Shown here: positions 25,576 to 33,005 of the stretch, piece after piece | Layout of the letters: each line of letters starts with the position of its first letter | Position numbering within the stretch: the first letter of the stretch is position 1 | Origin: Kitasatospora sp. NBC_00458 | GTDB taxonomy: Bacteria > Actinomycetota > Actinomycetes > Streptomycetales > Streptomycetaceae | Assembly (NCBI RefSeq): GCF_036013975.1 | Contig: NZ_CP107904.1 | Span: 124,001 to 188,000, forward strand | Direction: 5' to 3' | DNA length: 64,000 bases | Translations under genes and position numbers: made by a program | The notes under the pieces: generated by a model | What the model was told of the DNA's origin: nothing | Seen by the model: only the letters and a program-made list of their open reading frames with translations | Databases searched by the model: none

Positions 25576-26925
25576 ATGGACGCCGAGCAGGAACAGCAGG
25601 ACACCGCCTCGGCCGCCGCCGGGAGCGGCACCGCTCAGGACGCCGCTCAGGCCGTGGCCTCGGATGTGGCCGGTGTTGGTGGGGGTGGGTTCAGTCGTCG
25701 TGCGGTGATCGGGTGGGCGGGTGCGGGTGTCGCGCTGGGTGCGGCGGGTGTCGGTTCGGTGGCCGCCGCGACCCGCCAGGACGACCCCGCCCCGGGTGCG
25801 CCCGCCGCGGTGGGCGGGGACGTCCCCTTCTACGGGGAGCACCAGTCGGGGATCGCGACCCCGGTCCAGGACCGTCTGCACTTCGCGGCGTTCGACGTCT
25901 CCGCGTCCGCGACGCGTGAGTCGCTGGCGCGGATGCTGAAGGAGTGGACGAGGGCCGCGGCCGCGATGACGGGCGGGCGTGAGGTGGGCAGCGGTGCGGC
26001 GAGCGGTCTGCCCGAGGCGCCGCCCGACGACACCGGTGAGGCTTTGGGCCTGCCCGCGTCCCGGCTGACGCTGACCATCGGTTTCGGACCGACCCTGTTC
26101 GACAAGGACGGCACGGACCGTTTCGGTCTGAAGGCGAAGCGTCCCGAGGCGCTGATCGACCTGCCCCGGTTCAAGGGCGACAACCTCGACCCGCAGCGCA
26201 GCGGTGGGGACCTGTGTGTGCAGGCGTGTGCGGACGATCCGCAGGTCGCGGTCCACGCGATCCGCAACCTGGCCCGGATCGGGATGGGGACGGTCAACAT
26301 CCGCTGGTCGCAGCTGGGGTTCGGGAAGACGTCCTCGACGACGCCCGACGCCCAGACGCCGCGCAACATGATGGGTTTCAAGGACGGTACCCGCAACATC
26401 GCGGGTAGCGACACCGCCCGGCTGGCGCGGGACGTGTGGGTGGCGCCGGGTGAGGGTCCGGAGTGGATGACCGGCGGCTCCTATCTCGTCGCGCGTCGGA
26501 TCCGGATGCACGTCGAGACGTGGGACCGGACGTCGCTGAAGGAGCAGGAGGACGTGTTCGGCCGTACCAAGGGCGAGGGCGCGGCCTACGGCAGGACCCG
26601 GGAGCACGACGACCCGGACCTCGCCGCGATGCCCGCGGACGCGCATGTGCGCCTGGCCCACCCGGACTCCAACGGCGGGCGGATGATCCTGCGCCGCGGG
26701 TTCTCCTTCACCGACGGCACCGACGGCCTGGGCCGCCTGGACGCGGGCCTGTTCTTCCTGGCCTACCAGCGCGACAGCCGCACCGGTTTCGTCCCGCTCC
26801 AGCAGCGTCTGGCCGCGTCCGACGCGCTCAACGAGTACATCCAGCACGTCGGTTCGGCGCACTTCGCCTGCCCGGCGGGTATCCGCAAGCCCGGCGAGTG
26901 GTGGGGCCAGGCCCTGTTCGGCTGA
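25576..26925 (+). CDS. efeB: EfeB, Tat-exported DyP-type heme peroxidase/deferrochelatase
   Basis: 449 residues. Twin-arginine signal FSRRAVIGWAGAGVALGAAGVG, then the dye-decolorising peroxidase fold. GFKDGTRNI (GxxDG with the distal Asp) is near residue 265 and GSYLVARRIRMHVETWDR follows; the heme ligand His is in AHVRLAHPDSN near residue 360. EfeB oxidises ferrous iron for import by EfeU or takes iron from heme. About 115 bp separates it from efeO; efeU follows after 40 bp. Confidence 0.95.
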   Translation: MDAEQEQQDTASAAAGSGTAQDAAQAVASDVAGVGGGGFSRRAVIGWAGAGVALGAAGVGSVAAATRQDDPAPGAPAAVGGDVPFYGEHQSGIATPVQDRLHFAAFDVSASATRESLARMLKEWTRAAAAMTGGREVGSGAASGLPEAPPDDTGEALGLPASRLTLTIGFGPTLFDKDGTDRFGLKAKRPEALIDLPRFKGDNLDPQRSGGDLCVQACADDPQVAVHAIRNLARIGMGTVNIRWSQLGFGKTSSTTPDAQTPRNMMGFKDGTRNIAGSDTARLARDVWVAPGEGPEWMTGGSYLVARRIRMHVETWDRTSLKEQEDVFGRTKGEGAAYGRTREHDDPDLAAMPADAHVRLAHPDSNGGRMILRRGFSFTDGTDGLGRLDAGLFFLAYQRDSRTGFVPLQQRLAASDALNEYIQHVGSAHFACPAGIRKPGEWWGQALFG

Positions 26926-26965
26926 CCTCCCGACCCCCTGCCGCGAACCCCCCTGAGGAGGTGCC

Positions 26966-27805
26966 GTGTTCGGCAACTACCTGATCGGCCTGCGCGAGGG
27001 CCTGGAAGCCAGCCTCGTCGTCTGCATCCTGATCGCCTACCTGGTCAAGACCGGCCGCCGGGACCGGCTCCCGCCCGTGTGGGCCGGCGTCGGCGCCGCC
27101 GTCGCGCTGTCGATGGCGTTCGGCGCGGTGCTGCAGTACGGCTCCACCCAGCTCACCTTCGAGGCCCAGGAGGCACTCGGCGGGACGCTGTCGGTCATCG
27201 CGGTGGGCCTGGTCACCTGGATGGTGTTCTGGATGCGCCGCACCGCCCGGCACCTGAAGACGGAACTCCACGGGAGGCTGGACGCCGCCGTCGCCATGGG
27301 CACGGTCGCGCTCGTGGTCACCTCCTTCCTCGCGGTCGGCCGCGAGGGCCTGGAGACCGCGCTGTTCATCTGGTCCGCGGTCCAGGCCACCGACGACGGC
27401 TACAACCCGATCATCGGCGCCGCCCTGGGCCTGGCCACCGCGATGGTGCTGGGCTGGCTGTTCTACCGCGGCGCCCTGAAGATCAACCTCGCCCGGTTCT
27501 TCACCTGGACCGGCGCCATGCTCGTCGTCGTCGCCGCGGGCGTCCTCGCCTACGGCGTCCACGACCTCCAGGAAGCCGGCTGGCTGCCCGGCCTGCACGA
27601 CCGGGCCTTCGACATCAGCACCACCATCCCCAAGGACAGCTGGTACGGCACCCTCCTCAAGGGCGTCTTCAACTTCCAACCCGACCCCACCACACTCCAA
27701 CTCACCGTCTGGGCCGCCTACCTCGCCCCGACCCTCGCCGCCTTCTACGGCCTCTTCGGCAACCACCCCGCCAAACCCGCCAAACCCGCCACCCCGACCC
27801 CCTGA
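26966..27805 (+). CDS. efeU: EfeU, FTR1-family high-affinity iron permease
   Basis: 279 residues with seven predicted membrane spans. Both FTR1 iron-binding motifs are present: LREGLEASLVV near residue 10 and VGREGLETALFIW near residue 125. GTG at 26966 is preceded by GAGGAGGTGCC. Completes the EfeUOB system; gene order O-B-U is the usual actinobacterial order. The C-terminal tail is a Pro/Ala/Lys repeat. Confidence 0.95.
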   Translation: MFGNYLIGLREGLEASLVVCILIAYLVKTGRRDRLPPVWAGVGAAVALSMAFGAVLQYGSTQLTFEAQEALGGTLSVIAVGLVTWMVFWMRRTARHLKTELHGRLDAAVAMGTVALVVTSFLAVGREGLETALFIWSAVQATDDGYNPIIGAALGLATAMVLGWLFYRGALKINLARFFTWTGAMLVVVAAGVLAYGVHDLQEAGWLPGLHDRAFDISTTIPKDSWYGTLLKGVFNFQPDPTTLQLTVWAAYLAPTLAAFYGLFGNHPAKPAKPATPTP

Positions 27806-27924
27806 GACCGCCGACCCCACCGCCGGAGACCGCAGACCCCACCGCCAGAGACGGCCGACCCGACCCGTCTGAAGCGGTCGACCCGACCGTCAGAGCGAAG
27901 AGTTCAGGCCTCACCGCACCACCT

Positions 27925-27959
27925 GGAGCCCCGACCGGCAGCACGCCGGACGGGGCTCC
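27925..27959 (+). terminator. Terminator-like hairpin after efeU
   Basis: GGAGCCCCGACCGGC, loop AGCAC, GCCGGACGGGGCTCC: stem of about 14 pairs with one A-A mismatch, no T-run. Probable end of the efe transcript, 120 bp after the stop. A run of repeated GACC(C)CACCG/ACCCGACCG units lies between the stop and the hairpin. Confidence 0.65.
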
Positions 27960-27980
27960 GCGCATGGCACGGGCGACCCG

Positions 27981-28460
27981 GACCGGCGGCGGGCTGACGC
28001 CCGCGGGCCGTACACCCTGCGCGGCTACTACCGCGCCCCCGAGGTCAACGCCAACTCCTTCACCTCCGACGGCTACTACGCCTCGGGCGACCTGGTCCGC
28101 CGGCTGCCCTCGGGGCACCTGGTGGTCGAGGGACGGGTCAAGGACACCATCGACCGGAACGGGGAGAGCGTCTCGGCCGAGGAGATCGAGAGCCACCTGC
28201 ACGCCCACCCGGGGATCGCCCGCTGCGCCGCGCTCGGCCTGCCGGACGGCAGCGAAGGCCAACTGATCTGCGCCGCGGTCGTCCTGGCACCCGGAACGGC
28301 GGCGCTCACGCTGCCGGAGATCCGCACGTTCCTCATCGAGCGCGGCGTCGCCGCCTTCAAGCCGCCCGACCGCGCGGTGGCCGTCGACGACCTCCCGCCG
28401 ACCGCCATCGGCAAGATCGACAAGAAGTCCCTGGTCGCCCGGTTCTCCGCCCGGCAGTAG
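27981..28460 (+). pseudogene. C-terminal remnant of a 2,3-dihydroxybenzoate-AMP ligase (EntE/DhbE-like)
   Basis: The in-frame text ARGPYTLRGYYRAPEVN, SDGYYASGDLVRRLPSGHLVVEGRVKDTIDRNGE, AEEIESHLHAHPGI and PPTAIGKIDKKSL is the last third of an aryl-AMP ligase for catechol siderophores, including the A8 hinge (GRVKD) and the A10 catalytic Lys. The N-terminal two thirds, with the AMP-binding core, is absent: upstream is efeU and its terminator. No start codon with a site precedes it. Its position beside iron genes suggests that a siderophore locus once lay here. A surviving start at 28122 could make a C-terminal domain only. Confidence 0.8.
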
Positions 28461-28465
28461 GCCGC

Positions 28466-28511
28466 GCCGGGATCGGTGGGGCCGGGACTCTCCGGCCCCA
28501 CCGATCCCGGC
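28466..28511 (+). terminator. Perfect 20-bp stem hairpin after the ligase remnant
   Basis: GCCGGGATCGGTGGGGCCGG, loop GACTCT, then its exact complement. It starts 5 bp after the remnant stop codon and is the strongest hairpin found in the window. It has no T-run, as is common in these genomes. Confidence 0.8.
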
Positions 28512-28529
28512 GATCCCAGCGATCCCGCC

Positions 28530-28566
28530 CTGACCGCCCTGACCGCCCTGACCGCCCTGACCGCCC
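28530..28566 (+). repeat. Tandem repeat, about four copies of CTGACCGCC
   Basis: Exact nine-base units follow the hairpin. There is no coding support. Probably a slippage-prone intergenic repeat. Confidence 0.7.
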
Positions 28567-28659
28567 AGTCGAAGACCGTGAGGGGGCGGGCGAAACCGGT
28601 TGCGGGTGCGGCCCGGCGCCTGAGACCGTACGAGCTCCCGCACCTGCGACGAGGCCTGG

Positions 28660-29103
28660 ATGACGATCTACTTCTACGGCGCGGACGAAGTCCCTTACGG
28701 CTGCTTCTCCAACTTCTCCGCCCACGACCTGGAACTCGACGGGCACGTGTGGCCGACCTCGGAACACTACTTCCAGGCCCAGAAGTTCATCGGCACCCGC
28801 CATGCCGATCTCATCCGCCGGGCCCGCACCCCGCTGCGTGCCGCCGAATTGGGCCGTGACCCGTCCAGACCGTTGCGGCGGGACTGGGAGCGCGTCAAGG
28901 ACGACGTGATGCGTCGTGCCGTCGCGGCGAAGTTCCGGGCGCATGCGGACATCCGCGTCGTCCTGCTGTCCACCGCCGACGAGGAGATCGTCGAGGACAC
29001 CGGCACCGACCACTACTGGGGCCGCGGCAGGACCGGGACCGGCAGGAACATGCTGGGCCGGATCCTGATGCGCACCCGCAATCAGCTCCGCGCCGAGGCC
29101 TGA
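28660..29103 (+). CDS. NADAR-family (YbiA-like) N-glycosidase
   Basis: 147 residues. Family signature: FYGADEVPYGCFSNFSAHDLELDGHVWPTSEHYFQAQKF at the start and DHYWGRGRTGTGRNMLGRILMRTR at the end. YbiA-type proteins cleave the N-glycosidic bond of riboflavin-pathway intermediates as damage control; other NADAR members remove ADP-ribose from guanine in DNA or have roles in phage conflict. Full length for the family. Neighbours are remnants, so there is no operon context. Confidence 0.85.
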   Translation: MTIYFYGADEVPYGCFSNFSAHDLELDGHVWPTSEHYFQAQKFIGTRHADLIRRARTPLRAAELGRDPSRPLRRDWERVKDDVMRRAVAAKFRAHADIRVVLLSTADEEIVEDTGTDHYWGRGRTGTGRNMLGRILMRTRNQLRAEA

Positions 29104-29123
29104 GAAGGTCACGGTCACTTCGG

Positions 29124-29440
29124 GTGGCGCAGCCGAACTGCTACGCCCTGACCCTGGCAAAGCGGCTGAAGGCCGTGGGCGCTGCCAAGCACCGGACGGA
29201 CGGCGGCCCGCGAACCTCGGGCCCGGCTCCGGCCTCGCGCTGCACCCGGATGCGCTCGACGTCCCAAAGCGCTGGAAGAGTCCCCGGGTCGTGTTCGTGA
29301 ACTCGATGAGCGACCTGTTCCACGCCCGAGTGCCGCCGCCCTTCGTCCGGGGCGTGTTCCAAGTGATCGGGAGCACGCCCCAGCACACCTACCAGGTACT
29401 GACGAAGCGCTCGGTGCGCCTGCGCCGGGTGGCCGGGCTT
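29124..29440 (+). pseudogene. DUF5131 (phage Gp37/Gp68-like) gene fragment with frameshift
   Basis: Reads NCYALTLAKRLKAVGAAKHRTDGGPRTSG, then changes frame near 29217 to ALHPDALDVPKRWKSPRVVFVNSMSDLFHARVPPPFVRGVF and TPQHTYQVLTKRSVRLRRVA. This is the conserved N-terminal third of DUF5131 proteins. The start region is missing and the 3' part is replaced by a transposase fragment on the other strand. Confidence 0.7.
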
Positions 29441-29711
29441 CCCGCCCGCGCTGACCAGCCCCTTCTCGCAGCAGGCGTCCAACAGACGGTCGAAGGCCAG
29501 GCGTTCCATGCCGTGCTCGACCAGCCTGACCCGGAACCTCGCCAGGACCGTGTAGTCGAAACCGGTGTCGGTCAGCTCCCGCCCGAGCGCGTATTCCCAG
29601 CCGATCGCACGCACCGCCGTCAACGCGGCCTGCCGGTCGGTCAGGTTCTCCGTGAACCGCGGCACCGTGACCAGTGCCAACACCCCCGCCAGCTCGTCCC
29701 TCGCCCGCATC
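29437..29711 (-). pseudogene. IS1182-like transposase N-terminal fragment
   Basis: Text includes ALVTVPRFTENLTDRQAALTAVRAIGWEYALGRELTDTGFDYTVLARFRVRLVEHGMER and ends KGLVSAGGKP. This is the conserved N-terminal domain of IS1182-family transposases (ENLTDRQAA...WKYALGL...DTGFD). The DDE catalytic part is absent. It abuts the DUF5131 fragment, so the IS probably inserted there and then eroded. Confidence 0.7.
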
Positions 29712-29760
29712 GCGGGCGAACCGGACGGGAACGCCGCCCCGGCCTGGCGACGCGTGCGGA

Positions 29761-30513
29761 TCAGCAGGTACCGAGGTCCTGCCAGACGCCCCACTGACCG
29801 GTGGTGCCGGGCTCCTCGCCCAGCGTCCACCACTTGGCGCTCCACCGGTGGCCCTTCCACGAGACGGTGCTGCCACCGGTGTAGACCTGTGTGCCGACCC
29901 AGGAGGCGGTGGAGCACGCCGGGGCGGTGCCGGTCACGGTGAGCGTGTAGGTCGCGGAGGACGTGGCCTCGGTGCCGGTCAGCGTGCCCTTGACCGTCAG
30001 CGTGTAGGTGCCGGGGACGACCGTGGACACGGTCGACACCGACAGGGCGGCGCTGGAGCTCCCGTTGACTGAGGACGGGCTGACCGAGGCGGTGACCCCC
30101 ACAGGAACGCCGCTGACCGCCATCGCGATGGACGTGTTCGAGCCGTTGTTGATGATGGCCGTGCTCACGGCCGCGGTGGTCGACGAACCGGCGGTCACCG
30201 TGCCCGAGGACGGGCTGACCTGCACCTGGATGGCGGGCACCTGGACACTCGACGCGGAGGGCGACGGGGAGGAGGAGGAAGTGGCGGCTGGGAGGAAGGC
30301 CGCCGTCGGGTACTTGCCACCCGACTGCGAGGCGAGCTTGGACAGTCTGTCGTCGGCCTGGGCCTCGACGTACGGGGCGAAGACCTGGGCGGGCAGTGGG
30401 GTACCCGCCGCGTGGACGGTGCCGGTGCCGGTGAGCGCCACGCCGGCGATGGCGGCGGCGGTGACGGCCCCGGCGAGCAGGGCTCGGAGTGGTGCGCGAA
30501 CGGGTCCGGCCAT
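29761..30513 (-). CDS. Secreted chitin-binding protein, probably a GH18 chitinase lacking its catalytic domain
   Basis: 250 residues. Signal peptide ending VHAAG, then AGTPLPAQVFAPYVEAQADD followed by RLSKLASQSGGKYPTAAFL, which is how many Streptomyces GH18 chitinases begin. Instead of the rest of the barrel comes a Ser/Pro linker, a beta-sandwich of about 90 residues (VQVSPSSGTVTAG...YTLTV) and a CBM5/12-like module (ASWVGTQVYTGGSTVSWKGH, WSAKWW). No DxxDxDxE motif exists. ATG at 30513 has GGGAG upstream. A DasR-like palindrome lies 67 bp upstream, placing it in the chitin regulon. The frame is intact, so it could still act as a chitin-binding protein. Confidence 0.8.
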   Translation of the reverse strand: MAGPVRAPLRALLAGAVTAAAIAGVALTGTGTVHAAGTPLPAQVFAPYVEAQADDRLSKLASQSGGKYPTAAFLPAATSSSSPSPSASSVQVPAIQVQVSPSSGTVTAGSSTTAAVSTAIINNGSNTSIAMAVSGVPVGVTASVSPSSVNGSSSAALSVSTVSTVVPGTYTLTVKGTLTGTEATSSATYTLTVTGTAPACSTASWVGTQVYTGGSTVSWKGHRWSAKWWTLGEEPGTTGQWGVWQDLGTC

Positions 30514-30579
30514 GGACCGCGCTCCCTTCGAAGGTGGGGGACTTCGGCGACCTGAAGCACTCTGGCCCGGACCAATACT

Positions 30580-30595
30580 GGTGGTCTGGACCACC
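30580..30595. promoter_or_regulatory. DasR-responsive element (dre-like)
   Basis: GGTGGTCTGGACCACC, preceded by ACT, closely matches the dre consensus ACTGGTCTAGACCANT and is a near-perfect palindrome. It lies upstream of the chitin-binding protein gene. DasR is the N-acetylglucosamine-responsive repressor of chitin genes. Confidence 0.75.
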
Positions 30596-30654
30596 CGACT
30601 GTCAAGAGTCCTTACCGAGCTCTCGGGCTCAGCGGTTCCGCCGCACGAGCCACA

Positions 30655-30818
30655 GCAGCTCCAGAGTTCCTGCGGGCCGCGTTCCGCGTCGACCGGAACA
30701 CCCGCCAGGTCAGCTACCCCGAAGGCCGCACCAGCACCGCCGATGTCGTTGCACCTGGTGACGTGAACACGACCCGGTACGGGCGACGGCTGCTGCGCCT
30801 GCGGTCGCCGCACTGACC
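30655..30818 (+). pseudogene. Possible second IS1182-like transposase fragment
   Basis: Reads AEFLRAAFRVDRNTRQVSYPEGRTS and then degenerates to a stop near 30818. The F-x-(V/I)D-x-x-x-R-x-V-x-x-P-x-G-(R/K)-T-S pattern resembles an internal stretch of IS1182 transposases. It is on the opposite strand to the 29.4-29.7 kb fragment, with the chitin-binding gene between them. Confidence 0.4.
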
Positions 30819-30963
30819 ATGTTCTCGGTCGACAGCTGTGGATTTATCGGTCGTTCCGACCGAAAGGCCCTGCCGCATGGGCGCTGACACCCTACCGTGG
30901 AAGGGAGTCCGCCCCGGTCCGGGGCGGAACGGGGTGATCGAAGCGCACGGAGGAAGGAAAGCC

Positions 30964-31596
30964 ATGCGGGTACGTGCACGGCTGCGCGGGGGCGCGGTCG
31001 CGGTGGGGGCCGCGGTGCTGGCGGTTGGGGCCCTGGGGGCCGGGGTGGCTCCGGGTCAGGCGGCGGCTGCCGGTCAGTGGCGGCCGCAGCCGGGGACCCT
31101 GTACATCTCCGACTTGCCGAAGACCGAGTCGTGGCGCGCCAACCCGACCGTCCGGGGGTGGGGCGACGATTTCGACTGTCCGGTGGGCTGGCCCGCCGAG
31201 CCGGCCGAAGTCAATGTATGGCACCGGGACTTCACCACCGCGGAGACCGCGCTCGCCCAGCAGAAGGTGGCGGTCTTCGACACGGAGGCCGAGGCCATCG
31301 CCTTCGCGGACAAGGCCCGGCAGGACTACACCGCCTGCGCGCACGCCCCGCAGCGGCCCGGCGTGACCGCAACCTACCTCGACCACGGGGTGATCAACGT
31401 CGAGGAGGGCGCCACCCTTCAGGGGATGCACACCTTCGACTCCAACGCCACCGAGCGCCCCGACTACAACTACCTGTGGGGCGTGGGCCGCGACGGCGAC
31501 ACGGTGACGCTGGTCCTGTGGCAGAGCTACTGGGGCGATCCGCCTGTGATCGCGTGGAAGAACACCCTGAACACCGCGGTGAAGAAGCTGTACTGA
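30964..31596 (+). CDS. Secreted protein of unknown function
   Basis: 210 residues. A Sec signal peptide (RLRGGAVAVGAAVLAVGALGAGVAPGQAAA) precedes a mature domain with two cysteines (FDCPVGWP and YTACAHA) likely to form a disulfide. The mid-part EAIAFADKARQDYTACA and NYLWGVGRDGDTVTLVLWQ resembles the PknH-sensor-like domain of actinobacterial lipoproteins and secreted proteins, but I cannot assign it firmly. GGAGGAAGGAAAGCC precedes the ATG. Monocistronic. Confidence 0.8.
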   Translation: MRVRARLRGGAVAVGAAVLAVGALGAGVAPGQAAAAGQWRPQPGTLYISDLPKTESWRANPTVRGWGDDFDCPVGWPAEPAEVNVWHRDFTTAETALAQQKVAVFDTEAEAIAFADKARQDYTACAHAPQRPGVTATYLDHGVINVEEGATLQGMHTFDSNATERPDYNYLWGVGRDGDTVTLVLWQSYWGDPPVIAWKNTLNTAVKKLY

Positions 31597-31744
31597 GCAC
31601 ACGCCGCCGACTCCTCGCCGCGGGTCCCGACCGGGGCGGCGGCGGGGGTACGGGCGACGTTCTCGGTGCGCACCCGCAGCGGTGGGCTGGAGGGCTGCGC
31701 GCGGACGGCGCCGGCGGTGGCGGAAGGCCCCCGCCGGAGCCGGA

Positions 31745-32419
31745 TCAACCGCCGCCGACCCTGCGCCCGGTGATCTCGTCCGGCCGGATCCGGACCCAGA
31801 GCGGACGGTTCCCTCCGGCCCACGGGGTGGTCCCGGGCAGCTCCGACAGCCGCCGCACCTCGTCGGTGTCCGTCACGTGCCGTGCCTCTCCGAGGATCAG
31901 TACGCTCCAGCCCCGGCTGAGCCGGTCGTCGATCCGGTCGACCTGGAACGACACCGGCGAGCCGTCGTCGGGGGCCGCGCTGCTCCGGACGGCCGTGCGG
32001 AAGGCGACCGTCCCGGCCTCCACGGTGTAGTTGATCGGGAAGACCGCAGGCCCCGGCTCGACGGGCAGGGCGATCCGCCCCACGCCGTGCGAGCCGATCA
32101 TCTCCCAGCACTCGGCGGTCGTGAGGTGGAGGAGGAGCGGCCGCGGAGCCGCGCCGGGCTGTCCCGGCGGTGCGTCGCCCCGGCCCTCCGACAGGTCCTG
32201 ACAGGTGACTTGCAGGGCGGCGGCGATCCGCACGAAGCCGCCCGGGTCGAAGCCCGGTCCGGCCGCGAGCAGGTGCTGGAGGTAGCGCGGCGACATGGCC
32301 GCCCGGTTCGCCAGCACCTGCTCGGTCATGCCCAGTTGGGAGCACCGCTCGGCGATCCTGCGCGCGACGTCGGCAGGGTCGGCACGGCGGGCGGCTTCGA
32401 AGTCGGGGTCCTGGTTCAC
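31745..32419 (-). CDS. XRE-type HTH plus pyridoxamine-5'-phosphate-oxidase-like (PPOX/FMN) protein
   Basis: 224 residues. N-terminal helix-turn-helix (VARRIAERCSQLGMTEQVLANRAAMSPRYLQHLLAAG) fused to a split-barrel flavin/F420-binding-like domain (LTTAECWEMIGSHGVGRIALPVEPGPAVFPINYTVEAGTVAFRT). Such fusions are common in actinobacterial dormancy or nitroimidazole-reductase families. Start GTG at 32419. It lies 30 bp after a dehydrogenase remnant on the same strand, at the left edge of the DevS/DevR-like cluster. Confidence 0.85.
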   Translation of the reverse strand: MNQDPDFEAARRADPADVARRIAERCSQLGMTEQVLANRAAMSPRYLQHLLAAGPGFDPGGFVRIAAALQVTCQDLSEGRGDAPPGQPGAAPRPLLLHLTTAECWEMIGSHGVGRIALPVEPGPAVFPINYTVEAGTVAFRTAVRSSAAPDDGSPVSFQVDRIDDRLSRGWSVLILGEARHVTDTDEVRRLSELPGTTPWAGGNRPLWVRIRPDEITGRRVGGG

Positions 32420-32449
32420 CGTGTACTCCTCGGTTTGCCGGTCTCCGGG

Positions 32450-32785
32450 TCACGTACGGAAGAGCGCGACCTTGAGGGCGTCGTTCCCGCCCGCGTCGGC
32501 GAAGACGTCGTAGGCCTCCTGCATCTCGTCCAGGCCGAAGCGGCGGTCCCCGGCCTGGACGGTCCTCGTGCCGGGGCCGGTCTCGGTGACGGTGCCGACG
32601 GCCTCGTGGCCGAGGACGCGTCCGTCGGCGACCCCCGGGACGTCTCCCTTGAGGATGTGCAGGTCGGTGCCGCAGATGGTGACCGCGTCCGCTCGGACGA
32701 CGGCGTCCTCGGGGTCGCGGACGGCGGCGTCCGGGACCTCGCCCCAGGTTCGGCGGCCCGGTCCGTGGTAGGTCAGCGCCTTCAT
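32450..32785 (-). pseudogene. Internally deleted zinc-dependent alcohol dehydrogenase
   Basis: 111 codons remain open. The N-terminal part MKALTYHGPGRRTWGEVPDA, AVTICGTDLHILKGDVP and LGHEAVGTVTETGPG has the catalytic zinc Cys and the HE pair of a medium-chain dehydrogenase. It then jumps to the family's C-terminal end (FGLDEMQEAYDVFADAGGNDALKVAL). About 220 residues, including the structural zinc and the Rossmann fold, are missing, so it cannot be active. The frame is still clean, so the deletion was in-frame or is recent. Confidence 0.85.
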
Positions 32786-32901
32786 GTCCTGATCACTCCC
32801 GTCGGCCCTCGCCGGTACGGAACGGGGATGCCGTCCCGCCTTCTCCTCCAGCGTTCCCCCTGGGGCGGGTGGTCGCCATGGGGCGGGTGGGGTCGGCGGC
32901 A

Positions 32902-32915
32902 GGGCCGATCGGCCC
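32902..32915. promoter_or_regulatory. DevR/DosR-like palindrome 1
   Basis: GGGCCGATCGGCCC, a perfect palindrome, 91 bp upstream of the GTG of the GAF kinase and also upstream of the divergent dehydrogenase remnant. It is one of four perfect GGGCCG-N2-CGGCCC sites in the cluster. Confidence 0.65.
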
Positions 32916-33005
32916 CGGCGGGCGGCGGGCGAGGAAGGGCGGGCCCGAGTGGCCGCGTCTAGTCTGGCAGTGGCACCCGGCGAGTCTCGGATCCCGGAGG
33001 AACCG

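Noticed and set aside
28530..28566. CRISPR-like or regulatory array
   Set aside because: Only contiguous nine-base tandem units without spacers; simple slippage repeat.
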